A stretch of 64,000 bases of DNA, from contig DASVUH010000018.1 in NCBI GenBank assembly GCA_036387135.1, positions 71,941 through 135,940 on the forward strand, in the 5' to 3' direction. The stretch comes from JALZCH01 sp036387135. Its GTDB lineage: Bacteria > Acidobacteriota > Blastocatellia > Pyrinomonadales > Pyrinomonadaceae. How positions within the stretch are numbered: the stretch's first letter is position 1; each line of letters starts with the position of its first letter. The notes beneath the pieces were generated by a model. The model was not told where the DNA came from. It saw nothing but the letters and a program-made list of their open reading frames with translations, and did no database searches. A program made the translations under genes and the position numbers. Shown one piece after another: positions 18,263 through 26,977 of this stretch.

Positions 18263-19222
18263 ATGAAGATTCATTCAATTTCGGTTCCAACTCCTTTTTA
18301 TGTCGGCGACACCAATGTTTATCTGATTGCCGAAGACCCGTTGACGATTGTTGATGTCGGACCGAAAACCAAAGAAGCCGCCGCTGCTCTACGCGAAGGC
18401 TTGCGAAAACTGGGTTTTAGATTTTCCGACATCCGGCGGATTTTGCTCACTCACGCTCACGAAGACCATTGCGGTCTGGCAAAACAGGTTCGCGATGAAG
18501 CGAAAAACGCGGAAATTCTCGTTCACAACTGGGAAACCGGGCATCTTTTTGGGCGTTCGGGAAGAGCCGAAGACCGCAATTTGATGTTTCGCGCCGGAGT
18601 TCCCGACGAAGTTTCGACCGAGTTGGAACAGCTTTACGGCGGAATCGCGCTTCTGACCGACGCGCTCGAAGACAATGAATTTTCCGAGCTGCAAGACGAA
18701 ATGGAACTCGAATTTGAAAGCGGCTGCCTGCGCGTTCTGCACACGCCCGGACACACGCCCGGCTCCTGCTCTTTTTTGCGCGAAGCAAACCGCACGATTC
18801 TCGCCGGCGACTGCGTTTTAAAACGCATCACGCCAAACCCGATTCTCTCGCCCGATCCGATAAATCCCGAAAAACGCTTTCAATCGCTCGGCGAATTTCT
18901 GGTCAGTCTCGCCCGCCTTCGCAGCTTTGCCCCGACTCTGGTTTTGGGCGGACACGGCGAGCCGGTTCACGATTTCGAGGAAATCTTTAACCGCTACGTC
19001 CGCGCCATCAACGAACGTCAAACGCGCATTTTAAATTTAATCGGAAAACAAGGCGCAAACGCCTGGGAAATCGCCCAAAAGCTTTTTCCCGACGCGATTG
19101 ACCGTGATGTGCATCGTTTTCTGGCGATTTCCGAATCAATCGCGCATCTCGACTACGCCGAAACCGAAGGCAAAATCACGGTTGAATTAAAAGATGGAGT
19201 AGAGTTTTATCGAAAACTATAA
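18263..19222 (+). CDS. MBL-fold metallo-hydrolase
   Basis: A 319-residue cytoplasmic hydrolase. The zinc-binding motif is LLTHAHEDHCG (about residues 61-71), with HTPGHTPGS near 155 and AGDCVL supplying further ligands, then GGHGEPV. The C-terminal 70 residues (RQTRILNLIGKQGANAWEIAQKL onwards) resemble the winged-helix-like tail of LACTB2-type enzymes. It directly follows the Nudix-MBL gene in the same direction, so the two may be co-expressed and act on related thioester or phosphoester substrates (inference). Confidence 0.9.
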   Translation: MKIHSISVPTPFYVGDTNVYLIAEDPLTIVDVGPKTKEAAAALREGLRKLGFRFSDIRRILLTHAHEDHCGLAKQVRDEAKNAEILVHNWETGHLFGRSGRAEDRNLMFRAGVPDEVSTELEQLYGGIALLTDALEDNEFSELQDEMELEFESGCLRVLHTPGHTPGSCSFLREANRTILAGDCVLKRITPNPILSPDPINPEKRFQSLGEFLVSLARLRSFAPTLVLGGHGEPVHDFEEIFNRYVRAINERQTRILNLIGKQGANAWEIAQKLFPDAIDRDVHRFLAISESIAHLDYAETEGKITVELKDGVEFYRKL

Positions 19223-19355
19223 TTACGAATCCGTGCATTTTCTCTGTTTTGCTAATACAAATAAAGGCTAAAAAAACAAGGATTTGACGGCAGGGGCAAA
19301 AACTCGTTACCTTTTCTTAAATCGAAAAAAGCAGTTTTACGAATAGAATTTTAAA

Positions 19356-19718
19356 ATGGACGCTAATCAATTAGAAAATTACAAAAAACAACTTTTAGAG
19401 CAGCGCGACCGGCTGGTCGGGCAGCTTAATGAAAATCAACGGCAGAGCTTTGAATTCGGGTTGGAGGAAATGCCGGACCCGGTTGACGCGGCGGTGCAGG
19501 ATCGTTCGCAAACGATTTTGCTTTCGATTTCCGAATCCGAGCGCGATTTAATTGATCAAATTGACGAAGCCTTGCAGCGAATTGAACTCGGCAGTTACGG
19601 AATTTGCGTAAATTGCGGGCGTGATATTGCCGTCGCCAGAATCGAGGCGGTGCCGTATGCGCGTTATTGTATGAATTGTCAGGAAAAATTGGAGCGCGGC
19701 GAGCTTGACGAGGAATAA
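19356..19718 (+). CDS. DksA/TraR family zinc-finger protein
   Basis: A 120-residue protein. An N-terminal coiled-coil (YKKQLLEQRDRLVGQLNENQ) leads to an acidic turn and a C4 zinc finger at residues about 85-110: CVNCGRD and CMNCQEK (CxxC-x17-CxxC). DksA-type proteins bind in the secondary channel of RNA polymerase and modulate transcription, often with ppGpp. The coiled-coil tip carries DPVDAAVQDRSQ rather than the exact DxxDxA of E. coli DksA, so it is best called DksA/TraR-like. It ends 12 bp from a convergent response regulator gene. Confidence 0.92.
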   Translation: MDANQLENYKKQLLEQRDRLVGQLNENQRQSFEFGLEEMPDPVDAAVQDRSQTILLSISESERDLIDQIDEALQRIELGSYGICVNCGRDIAVARIEAVPYARYCMNCQEKLERGELDEE

Positions 19719-19729
19719 AAAAGGCGGAA

Positions 19730-20107
19730 TCAGTTTACCGAAGTTAATTGTTTTATCGTTTGCACGAGATTGTCCAAGCCTTTAGGTTTTGTCAGAAATG
19801 CCTGGACATTTGCTTGTGATAAGTTGTTTTGAGTTGTTTGCCGGGCGTCCGCCGAGTAAATGATGATTGGCGTGTCGCCGTCAAACTGCCGGATGCGCCG
19901 AAAAAGCTCGACTTTCTCGTCTTCTCCCTTTAGCCACAAATCGAGCAAATAGAGGTCAAACTTTTCTCCGTGCGCCAATTCCAGAGCTTGGACGCTCGAT
20001 TGCGCTGAGACTACTTCAAAACCTGCTTGACCTAGAAAAACGCTCAGCATTGTGCAGGTATCTTCGTCGTCGTCAACGCATAAAATACGTTTCCTGACTT
20101 GAGACAT
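19730..20107 (-). CDS. Single-domain response regulator
   Basis: A 125-residue CheY-like receiver with no output domain. Start ATG 20107 (MSQVRKRILCVDDDED). The acidic pocket is DDDED near residue 12, the phosphorylated Asp is in YLLDLW (about residue 57), and the conserved Lys is in LTKPKG (about residue 107). It presumably relays phosphate from a kinase encoded elsewhere; no kinase lies beside it. It is divergent from the Crp/Fnr gene, with 196 bp between. Confidence 0.9.
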   Translation of the reverse strand: MSQVRKRILCVDDDEDTCTMLSVFLGQAGFEVVSAQSSVQALELAHGEKFDLYLLDLWLKGEDEKVELFRRIRQFDGDTPIIIYSADARQTTQNNLSQANVQAFLTKPKGLDNLVQTIKQLTSVN

Positions 20108-20303
20108 AAATGAACTGTTTTTAAATGGCAACTTTGCGAGAATCTTATCCAGATTAAAAGCTAAAAAATTAGGAGTCTGTTTCCCAGCGAACAGAAAAAG
20201 GTTTTTTTTTAGTGCTAAATGATTATCGCCACATTATTTCCTTGCGGAAAATTTTTTGAGACAAAATCTCTTTTGCTTTGCTTTAAAAGCGTTCCCGTGT
20301 TTT

Positions 20304-21053
20304 ATGTCCAAAGCGAGACGTTTACATTATCTGAACAAGAATTTTATTCTTGCCCAGCTTCCGCCGGACGAGATTGAATCTCTACAGCCCGCGATGCAGA
20401 TGGCTCGGATGACGCCGGAAGATTTGATTTTTCGAGCCAACGAGCGTGTCGAATACGTTTATTTTCCGATTACGGCGATGCTTTCCTGGATTGCGACGAC
20501 GAGCGAAGGCGAGCGCGTCGAAGTCGGCGTCGTCGGCTGGGAAGGAATGGTCGGCGTGCCGGAAATGCTCGGCTACAGCATCGCGCCGTTTACGGTTGAA
20601 GTCGAACTGCCGGGCGATGTCGTCCGCATTCGCGCCGAGGTTTTCAGACGCACTTTCGAGCGCGTTTCGCTGATTCAAAATCTGCTTTTCCGCTATTATT
20701 TCACCGCGCACACGCAGCTCGCGCAATCGTGCGTCTGCAATCGCTTTCACACGGTCGAAGAGCGAATGAATCGCTGGCTGCTGATGGCGCACGACCGCTG
20801 CGACGGCGACGAGCTGGCGCTGACGCAGGAAATCTTAGCCGGAATGATCGGCGCGCGACGACCTGCGGTGAGCATCGTTTTGGGAAATCTGCAAAAGGCG
20901 GGTTTGATCCGAATCGAGCGCGGGCGCATTACGATTCTCCAGCGCGAAAAAATGGAAGAATCGGCTTGCGAGTGTTACCGGGTTATCCGCGAAGCGTTCG
21001 ACCATTTTATCGAAGACTACCAATCATCGGTCAACGGTTTTCACGGCGCGTAA
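20304..21053 (+). CDS. Crp/Fnr-family transcription regulator
   Basis: A 249-residue regulator starting at ATG 20304 (MSKARRLHYLNKNFIL). The N-terminal part is a cyclic-nucleotide-binding-like beta barrel (VEYVYFPITAMLSWIATTSEGERVEVGVVG). The C-terminal winged helix is LALTQEILAGMIGARRPAVS followed by IVLGNLQKAGLIRIERGRI. The four N-terminal cysteines of Fnr are missing, and the cAMP-binding Arg of Crp is not obvious, so the ligand is unknown. This subgroup with the PITAMLS motif is common in soil bacteria. Confidence 0.9.
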   Translation: MSKARRLHYLNKNFILAQLPPDEIESLQPAMQMARMTPEDLIFRANERVEYVYFPITAMLSWIATTSEGERVEVGVVGWEGMVGVPEMLGYSIAPFTVEVELPGDVVRIRAEVFRRTFERVSLIQNLLFRYYFTAHTQLAQSCVCNRFHTVEERMNRWLLMAHDRCDGDELALTQEILAGMIGARRPAVSIVLGNLQKAGLIRIERGRITILQREKMEESACECYRVIREAFDHFIEDYQSSVNGFHGA

Positions 21054-21065
21054 ATCTCCCGCAAA

Positions 21066-21356
21066 TCAATCAACAAAATCAACCGAAACAACGTGCTCCG
21101 CAATTTCTTTGCCAAGCGCCGCGACCTTTTGATGTTCAGCGTTTTCCGTATAAACGTCGAGCGCCCGCCGGTCGGCAAAAGTTGCGACAAGTCCGGTGTC
21201 GTAAGAACGCGGCAAATCAAGCATGTCCGCGCCGACGTTGAGACTGATAATTTCAGGAATAAAATTCACAAGATTTTTGAGCGAACGGCGATGTTCTTCC
21301 CGCTGCTCTTCGGTAATTTCAGGTTTATATTTCCAAACGACAATATGAGTCAACAT
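21066..21356 (-). CDS. Dabb-domain (stress-responsive A/B barrel) protein
   Basis: A 96-residue protein matching the Dabb family: MLTHIVVWKYKP at the start, LRLR-like turn, SYDTGLVATFADRRALDVY and HQKVAALGK. These small dimeric alpha-beta barrels resemble EthD and monooxygenase-like proteins; most lack an assigned reaction. The gene begins 4 bp after the O-antigen-ligase-like gene stops, so the two are probably translated from one message. Confidence 0.88.
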   Translation of the reverse strand: MLTHIVVWKYKPEITEEQREEHRRSLKNLVNFIPEIISLNVGADMLDLPRSYDTGLVATFADRRALDVYTENAEHQKVAALGKEIAEHVVSVDFVD

Positions 21357-21360
21357 TTTC

Positions 21361-22893
21361 TTATTGATTATTAAAGTTTAAATTCGGGTCTCGCATATGC
21401 CAAAGGGCGAGCGCGATTCCCATTATTAAATAAAAAATCTTGGCAACTTCGCCGTCGCCCAAATTATAATGCATAAAACCGGCGGCAAAAAATCCCAAAA
21501 GTCCGCCGAAAGCGCCAAGCAAAATTCCCCGTTCAACTGATTTTTCAGCATAATTTTTGATTGTCTGCAAAACGGTTTTGGCGTATCGAAAAACCGCCAG
21601 CAACCACAAAAACAGAGCCGCCAGCCCGGTTTCAACCGCGATTTGCAGCGGCGTCGAATGAAAATGTCCCGGCGGCAGAGTGCAGTTGGCAAACAAGCCC
21701 CATTCGCATCTGAAACGTTTTTGCGCGTCAATCCCGACACCGACCAGCAAATGGCGCGGCGATTTAATCAGCAAATCAAAGGCTTCGCGCCAGACGGTCG
21801 TGCGCCAGGAGGTTGATGTGATTGAGTCGTTAGAACTGTCAACAAACCCGGTGTTGCGCGTTTGCTGCAAATAAACGAAAGTCACAAGGGCGAGCGGCAA
21901 AGCGAGGGCAAGAAGCGATAAAAAAACTTTACGGCTCGCTCCAAGCAGAAAAATCGCCGCCGCCGAAATCAGAAATCCGCCCTGCGAAGCCCGCGTTGCG
22001 GTTAAGAGCAGCGCGGCGCTCATTCCCGCCAGGGAAACAAGCAGCAAAATTGCGAGTCTGGATTTTTTGTCGGGCAAAGTCAGCAAAATGCCGAGCGCGA
22101 GCGACATTATCAATTGCAGAGCTTCGGAATAAGTCGTGTAATGACTGTAAAAACCCTGCGAGCGCCAATTATAGCTGCGTTTCCATGTTTCAAAACCCAG
22201 CATTTCCTGCGCGCTGGCGTTTCGTTTCAAATCCGCCGTGTCGAGATCGAGCGTGAGGTAAAAATCGGGGCGATAAAAGACTATCTGAATTTTCTCGTTT
22301 TCGCGGACGGCAGTTTCGATTTGCTCAGGTCGCCAAAGCTTTTTGCGGTTGACGGAAACCAGAGTGTCACCGTCGTTGAGCTGAACGACGCTGTTAATTG
22401 CGGCGGGATTAACACCGTAAATCTGTAGCCCGCGCCCCATTGCGCGTTCGATAAAAGTCCAGCCGACCGTCACCGTCGCTGCGAAAAGCAACACGCCGAC
22501 AATGAATTTAATTGATTTCGGATTGAGCAGATTTTGCGCGACGAGATAAACGATCAGAAAATGCGCGAAGCCTTTTACGCGGTCAAACGACAAATCCGGC
22601 GCGTAGGAAAATGCGGAAGAAAGGACGCTCCATAAGAAAAAACCGACGAGCGCAAAATCGAGCGGCGTGCGAAAAAGTCGTGGACGCGGGCGCACAAAAA
22701 GGCGGATTCCCCAAAAGACGACACCGGAGATCCAACCGATATTCGTCACCGCAATCGAAATCGGCGCGGCGAGCGCGGTCAAAAAAATGCAGCCGTAAAC
22801 TAGCCGGTCAAGCCAAATTGCCAGCGGATTTCCGACGCTTTCCGCGCGAATCGGAAAAAGCGAATCGAAAAAATTAAGAAAAGATTGCCGCAT
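21361..22893 (-). CDS. O-antigen ligase-like membrane protein with a PDZ-like loop domain
   Basis: A 510-residue polytopic inner-membrane protein with about 10-12 helices. The O-antigen ligase/polymerase (Wzy_C) features are the TRASQGGFL stretch (about residues 300-310) and a periplasmic loop with GVGIDAQKRF and PPGHFHSTPLQIAVETG (about 395-445). A region at about 156-222, between early helices, contains DGDTLVSVNRKKLWRPEQIE and IQIVFYRPDFYLTLDL, which resembles the second half of a PDZ domain; this is not usual in the family. The role may be joining or polymerising surface glycans in the periplasm. No glycan cluster adjoins it. Confidence 0.82.
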   Translation of the reverse strand: MRQSFLNFFDSLFPIRAESVGNPLAIWLDRLVYGCIFLTALAAPISIAVTNIGWISGVVFWGIRLFVRPRPRLFRTPLDFALVGFFLWSVLSSAFSYAPDLSFDRVKGFAHFLIVYLVAQNLLNPKSIKFIVGVLLFAATVTVGWTFIERAMGRGLQIYGVNPAAINSVVQLNDGDTLVSVNRKKLWRPEQIETAVRENEKIQIVFYRPDFYLTLDLDTADLKRNASAQEMLGFETWKRSYNWRSQGFYSHYTTYSEALQLIMSLALGILLTLPDKKSRLAILLLVSLAGMSAALLLTATRASQGGFLISAAAIFLLGASRKVFLSLLALALPLALVTFVYLQQTRNTGFVDSSNDSITSTSWRTTVWREAFDLLIKSPRHLLVGVGIDAQKRFRCEWGLFANCTLPPGHFHSTPLQIAVETGLAALFLWLLAVFRYAKTVLQTIKNYAEKSVERGILLGAFGGLLGFFAAGFMHYNLGDGEVAKIFYLIMGIALALWHMRDPNLNFNNQ

Positions 22894-22920
22894 TGTTTGA
22901 GCCGAAACGTGCTGAATCGT

Positions 22921-23370
22921 TTAGCCTTCTTCGCACCATTTCCGCGTGACTTCGTGACGATATTGAAACATTTTTTCGAGCTTTGGCAAAACCGCAAACG
23001 GCGCGGCTATTTTGCCCAAAAAACCAAAAGGCGGCTCAAACTCGATTTCGTCTCTTAAAATTGCGCCTTCGGCGCGCGGCAAAACGATGTGGCGATGACG
23101 CCACGATTTGAACGGACCGGAAATCTGCACGTCTTCAAACTCTCGCGGCGGTTCGTATTTCGTATGCTCGGCGATCCATTGCTTGGAAAAAATGCCGAAA
23201 ATCTTGATCGCGATGATTGCTCGCTCGCCCGTGTCCAGACTCTGCGCGGCTTGAATTATTCGCGCATTTTCCCACGGCGGCGTCAGGCGTTTGATCGCGT
23301 CCGGCAATTCGTGAAACGCGAAAACTCGTTCCGGCGCAGCTTTGATAATTGATTCTTTGACGAATTTCAC
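22921..23370 (-). CDS. SRPBCC-family (START-like) ligand-binding protein
   Basis: A 149-residue soluble protein with the pattern of SRPBCC proteins: FVKESIIKAAPERVFAFHELPDAI at the start, and PFKSWRHRHIVLPRAEGAILRDEIEFEPPFG in the middle, similar to YfcH/ligand-binding SRPBCC proteins found beside epimerases. It probably binds a hydrophobic ligand. It lies 27 bp upstream of the O-antigen-ligase-like gene, suggesting one operon with that and the Dabb gene. Confidence 0.85.
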   Translation of the reverse strand: MKFVKESIIKAAPERVFAFHELPDAIKRLTPPWENARIIQAAQSLDTGERAIIAIKIFGIFSKQWIAEHTKYEPPREFEDVQISGPFKSWRHRHIVLPRAEGAILRDEIEFEPPFGFLGKIAAPFAVLPKLEKMFQYRHEVTRKWCEEG

Positions 23371-23383
23371 AAATAAAAATTCA

Positions 23384-23486
23384 CTCCGCGCCCTTTGCGT
23401 TTAACCTTCGCGCTCTTTGCGTTTAAGTTTTCTTCAGAATTAAACCGCAAAGGGCGCAAAGATTTTACGCAAAGGACGCGAAGAAG
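23384..23486. repeat. Nonamer word-repeat hairpin, GGCGCAAAG type
   Basis: The left arm (about 23384-23425) contains CCCTTTGCG and CTCTTTGCG words. The right arm (about 23440-23486) contains the complements CGCAAAGGG, CGCAAAGA and CGCAAAGGACG. The arms pair imperfectly with a loop of about 14 bp. It fills the gap between the SRPBCC and aroK genes. Confidence 0.8.
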
Positions 23487-23509
23487 AATTTAATTCTTAA
23501 TTTTCAAGT

Positions 23510-24085
23510 TCATTTACTTAACTGCAAAATTTTTTCGGCGATTGTTTCGGGCGAATCTTGTTCGGCGATTTCGATTCGCAAATCAGATTCGGCGTAGATT
23601 TTCTGCCGTTTATTAAAGAGCTTGCGCGCCTCCGTTTTTTTTGTTGCGAGCGGGCGCAAGCCGTTTTCTCTTTTGATTCGCGCCCAGCATAGCTCAAACG
23701 GCGCGTCGAGCCAAACGCTAACAAAACCGGAATCGCGGGCGGTTTGGCGGTTTTCTTCAATCGTCCACGCGCCGCCGCCGAGCGCGACGACGCGAATTGT
23801 TTTGCCCGCCAAAACTTCCCGCAACGCGGCGGTCTCGATTTCACGAAAAACCGTTTCGCCGAATTTTTCAAACAACTCAGCGATAGATTTGCGCTCTGTG
23901 GTTTCGATGATTTCGTCCAAATCAACCCACTGACAATTTAGTTTTTCAGCCAGTGCCGCCGCGACGGAAGTTTTGCCCGCGCCCATAAATCCGAGAAACA
24001 CTACGCCCGGAAAATTCGTTTTACTTTTGCCGGATTTAGTTTTCGGTGCGGGAGTTTTTTTGCCGGATGATGTTTTTGTTTTCAT
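23510..24085 (-). CDS. aroK: Shikimate kinase
   Basis: A 191-residue enzyme that phosphorylates shikimate with ATP in aromatic amino acid synthesis. The P-loop is FLGFMGAGKTSVA (about residues 31-43), the shikimate-binding motif VDLDEIIE follows, FREIE and LGGGAWT hold the other substrate contacts, and GLRPLAT forms the lid. About 25 residues of Lys/Ser/Pro-rich sequence precede the enzyme fold, an extension not needed for catalysis; the ATG at 24085 is the only good start. Divergent from dxs. Confidence 0.95.
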   Translation of the reverse strand: MKTKTSSGKKTPAPKTKSGKSKTNFPGVVFLGFMGAGKTSVAAALAEKLNCQWVDLDEIIETTERKSIAELFEKFGETVFREIETAALREVLAGKTIRVVALGGGAWTIEENRQTARDSGFVSVWLDAPFELCWARIKRENGLRPLATKKTEARKLFNKRQKIYAESDLRIEIAEQDSPETIAEKILQLSK

Positions 24086-24166
24086 TTGAAACGCTCAAAA
24101 TAACTCTCTTACATTTACCATTTTTCACAAGCGCGTTAAAATGTCGTTTGGTCACGACGATTATTT

Positions 24167-26113
24167 ATGGAATTTTTACCCGAAATCAACTCGCCCGCAG
24201 ATTTACGCAAATTACCGTCAGAAAAATTGCAGCAGGTCGCCGACGAAGTGCGGCAGCATATTTTGGAAACAACGTCGCGCGTCGGCGGTCACACCGGAGC
24301 TTCGCTCGGCGCGGTCGAAATCGGCGTCGCTTTGCATTACGCTTTTGAAACGCCGCAAGACCGCGTTGTCTGGGATGTCGGACATCAAGCCTACGCGCAT
24401 AAGATTTTAACCGGACGCCGCGATAAACTGCACACCATTAAACAATACGGCGGAATTTCCGGTTTTCTGCGCCGCGAAGAATCCGAATTCGACACTTTCG
24501 GCGCGGGACACGCTTCGACATCGCTTTCCGCCGCTCTCGGAATGGCTGTGGCGCGCGATAAAAAAGGCGAAAATCATCACGTCGTCGCCATTATCGGCGA
24601 TTCGTCTCTCGCGGGCGGGATGGCGATGGAAGCGATTAATCAAGCCGGGCATTTAAAATCGCGTTTGATCGTAATTTTAAACGATAACGGAATGTCTATC
24701 GCTCCGGCGGTCGGAGCTTGGGCGCGATATTTAAACCGCATCAAAGAAGCGCAGAATTATCATTGGCTGAAAGAAGAAATCGGCGACACTCTGGAAGCCG
24801 TTCCGGGTGTCGGACACAGCTTGCGGCGTGCGGCAAAAACCTTCAAAGATGCGATTGCCGCCGCCGTTTTGCCGGGCGCGCTCGTCAGCGAACTGGGTTT
24901 CAAATATATCGGCTATGTTGACGGACACAATGTTCCGGCTCTGGTCAAAGCCCTCGAAGAAGCCAAACATATTGAAGACGGTCCGGTCATCGTTCATTGT
25001 TTGACCACCAAAGGCAAAGGCTTTCCAAATCCCGAAAAAAATTATTACGCTTATCACGCGACCGGACCTTTCGACATTAAAACCGGAAAATCCGTCGGCT
25101 CATCAAAAGCCGCGCCGCCTGCGTACACGGCGGTTTTCGGAAACGCATTGTGCGAACTGATGGCGAAAGACGAATCAATCGTCGCTTTGACCGCCGCTAT
25201 GCCTGACGGAACGGGAATTGATAAAGTTTTGGAGAAATTTCCCGAACGCGCTTTCGACGTTGGAATCGCCGAGCAGCACGCCGTCACGTTTTGCGCGGGA
25301 ATGGCTTGCGAAGGTTTGAAACCAGTCGCGGCGATTTATTCGACGTTTTTGCAGCGCGCGTTTGACCAAGTGATTCACGATGTTTGCCTGCAAAATCTGA
25401 ACGTCACATTCTGTATGGATAGAGCCGGGATTGTCGGCGGCGACGGTCCGACTCATCACGGGCTTTTGGACATCGCCTATCTGCGCGGTTATCCGAACAT
25501 CGTTTTGGGCGCGCCGAAAGACGAACGCGAATTGCGCGATATGCTTTTGACGGCGATTGAACATCCCGCGCCCGCCGCTCTGCGTTATCCGCGCGGCAAC
25601 GGCGTCGGCGTTGATATTTCCCACGCGCCGGAGCTGCTTGAAATCGGCAAAGCCGAGATTCTGCGCGAAGCTGACGGCGACGCCGCAATTCTGGCTTTGG
25701 GTTCGATGGTTTATCCCGCGCTCCAAGCGGCGGATAATCTGGAAAAAGACGGAATCGAAGCGACGGTCGTCAACGCTCGCTGGGCGAAGCCGCTAGATGA
25801 AGATTTGATTTTGTCTCTGGCGCAGGAAAAGCGCGTGATTTTCACAATCGAAGAAGCGTATCTGGCGGGCGGATTCGGTTCGGCGGTGCTTGAGCTTTTG
25901 GAACAAAACGGATTGCAAACCGCAGTTAAAGTTGTGCGAATCGGCGTACCCGATAAAATTATCACGCACGGCGACGCCAATTTGCTGCTTGCCAAATACG
26001 GTTTGGACGCTGACGGAATTTACACTAAAGTTAAAGAAACGATAGAAGCGATGCGTTCCAGCGCTTTCAGCTCTCCGAAAGTTCAAAGCATCAGAGCTAA
26101 AAAGGTTTCATAA
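24167..26113 (+). CDS. dxs: 1-Deoxy-D-xylulose-5-phosphate synthase
   Basis: A 648-residue thiamin-diphosphate enzyme that condenses pyruvate with glyceraldehyde-3-phosphate in the first step of the MEP isoprenoid pathway. Visible motifs are WDVGHQAYAHKILTGRRD, YGGISGFLRREES, GAGHASTSLSAALGMA, AEQHAVTFCAGMA and DRAGIVGGDGPTHHG. The ThDP/Mg site normally written GDG reads GDSS here (IIGDSSLAGGMAMEAINQAG), with the conserved Asn in ILNDNG retained. The Asp and Asn are the metal contacts, so activity is expected. A DsbA-type gene follows 15 bp later. Confidence 0.95.
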   Translation: MEFLPEINSPADLRKLPSEKLQQVADEVRQHILETTSRVGGHTGASLGAVEIGVALHYAFETPQDRVVWDVGHQAYAHKILTGRRDKLHTIKQYGGISGFLRREESEFDTFGAGHASTSLSAALGMAVARDKKGENHHVVAIIGDSSLAGGMAMEAINQAGHLKSRLIVILNDNGMSIAPAVGAWARYLNRIKEAQNYHWLKEEIGDTLEAVPGVGHSLRRAAKTFKDAIAAAVLPGALVSELGFKYIGYVDGHNVPALVKALEEAKHIEDGPVIVHCLTTKGKGFPNPEKNYYAYHATGPFDIKTGKSVGSSKAAPPAYTAVFGNALCELMAKDESIVALTAAMPDGTGIDKVLEKFPERAFDVGIAEQHAVTFCAGMACEGLKPVAAIYSTFLQRAFDQVIHDVCLQNLNVTFCMDRAGIVGGDGPTHHGLLDIAYLRGYPNIVLGAPKDERELRDMLLTAIEHPAPAALRYPRGNGVGVDISHAPELLEIGKAEILREADGDAAILALGSMVYPALQAADNLEKDGIEATVVNARWAKPLDEDLILSLAQEKRVIFTIEEAYLAGGFGSAVLELLEQNGLQTAVKVVRIGVPDKIITHGDANLLLAKYGLDADGIYTKVKETIEAMRSSAFSSPKVQSIRAKKVS

Positions 26114-26128
26114 AACGAATTACGAAAA

Positions 26129-26845
26129 ATGAAGAAAAATCAAAGTAAATTACCCCTAACTATTATTGGTTTGGTCGCAGTCGTTGCGATTATCGGCACG
26201 GTACTTTTCCTACGCAGCGGAGCGAAACCGCCGACCCCTTTGAAAAACGGCAATACGACTCAGGCAAATAACGCCGCGAAAAATAACAACGCTTTAGCAA
26301 ACGCTTCGCCGGGCGCGCAGCCGGCTTGGGCAAAAGGTCCGGCGACTGCTCCAATCGTAATCGAAGAATTCGCCGATTTCGAATGCCCTTCGTGCGCCGG
26401 TTTCGAGCCGGTTATCCGCCAGATTAAAACGATTTACGGCGACAAAGTGCGCGTTATTTTCCGTCATTACCCGCTGACGCAGATTCACCAGAAAGCCTAC
26501 GACGCGGCGCGCGCGACGGAAGCCGCCGGAATGCAAAACAAGTTTTGGGAAATGCACGATTTGCTTTACGACAAACAAAAAAGCTGGACGACTTCCGGCG
26601 ATCATCGCGCCGAATTTGCCAATTATGCCCAGCAAATCGGGCTGGATGTTGAGAGATTTAAAACGGATATGCTCGGAATGGTGACGGCGCAGCGCGTAGA
26701 CGCGGACAAAAAACGCGGCGATTCCGTTCGCATTGGGTCAACGCCTTCGGCTTTCTTAAACGGTCGCCCGCTCGATTTCACAACCGAAATGTCGAATACC
26801 GACGCTATGCGCCGCGTCGTCGAAAGCGCTTTGCAAGGAAAGTAA
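26129..26845 (+). CDS. Membrane-anchored DsbA-like thiol oxidoreductase
   Basis: A 238-residue protein with an N-terminal membrane anchor (TIIGLVAVVAIIGTVLFL, about residues 11-28), an Asn/Ala-rich linker and a thioredoxin fold with active site CPSC (Cys86-Cys89) in FADFECPSCAGFEP. The cis-Pro is in IGSTPSAFLNG. It belongs to the DsbA/BdbD-like thioredoxin_4 group and would introduce disulfides into exported proteins. The next gene encodes a VKOR-type protein, its likely re-oxidising partner. Confidence 0.93.
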   Translation: MKKNQSKLPLTIIGLVAVVAIIGTVLFLRSGAKPPTPLKNGNTTQANNAAKNNNALANASPGAQPAWAKGPATAPIVIEEFADFECPSCAGFEPVIRQIKTIYGDKVRVIFRHYPLTQIHQKAYDAARATEAAGMQNKFWEMHDLLYDKQKSWTTSGDHRAEFANYAQQIGLDVERFKTDMLGMVTAQRVDADKKRGDSVRIGSTPSAFLNGRPLDFTTEMSNTDAMRRVVESALQGK

Positions 26846-26847
26846 AA

Positions 26848-26959
26848 GAGTCTGGCGAGTCTGGGGAGTCCGGTGAGTCTGGCAAGTCAATTTGAATTTT
26901 ATTTGATTTAAATTCCTTTGACTCGCCGGACTTGCAAGACTCATGACTCGCCGGACTCC
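26848..26959. repeat. Nonamer word-repeat hairpin, GAGTCTGGC type
   Basis: The left arm has four 9-bp units GAGTCTGGC, GAGTCTGGG, GAGTCCGGT, GAGTCTGGC plus AAGTC (26848-26888). The right arm (26919-26959) carries the complements ACTCGCCGG, ACTTGCAAG, ACTCATG, ACTCGCCGG. An AT-rich loop of 30 bp separates them. It lies between dsbA-like and VKOR genes. Confidence 0.85.
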
Positions 26960-26977
26960 TAAGAGTATGGATTCAAT

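Noticed and set aside
19284..19312. Possible promoter TTGACG with 17-bp spacer before the DksA-like gene
   Set aside because: The -10 position (TTACCT) matches the consensus poorly.
20176..20209. Hairpin CTGTT/AACAG followed by a long T run between the response regulator and Crp/Fnr genes
   Set aside because: The stem is only 5 bp and it lies in a divergent promoter gap with no gene ending there, so a terminator is not supported.
25175..25726. 183-residue minus-strand ORF inside dxs
   Set aside because: Antisense shadow; dxs is full length and conserved across this region.
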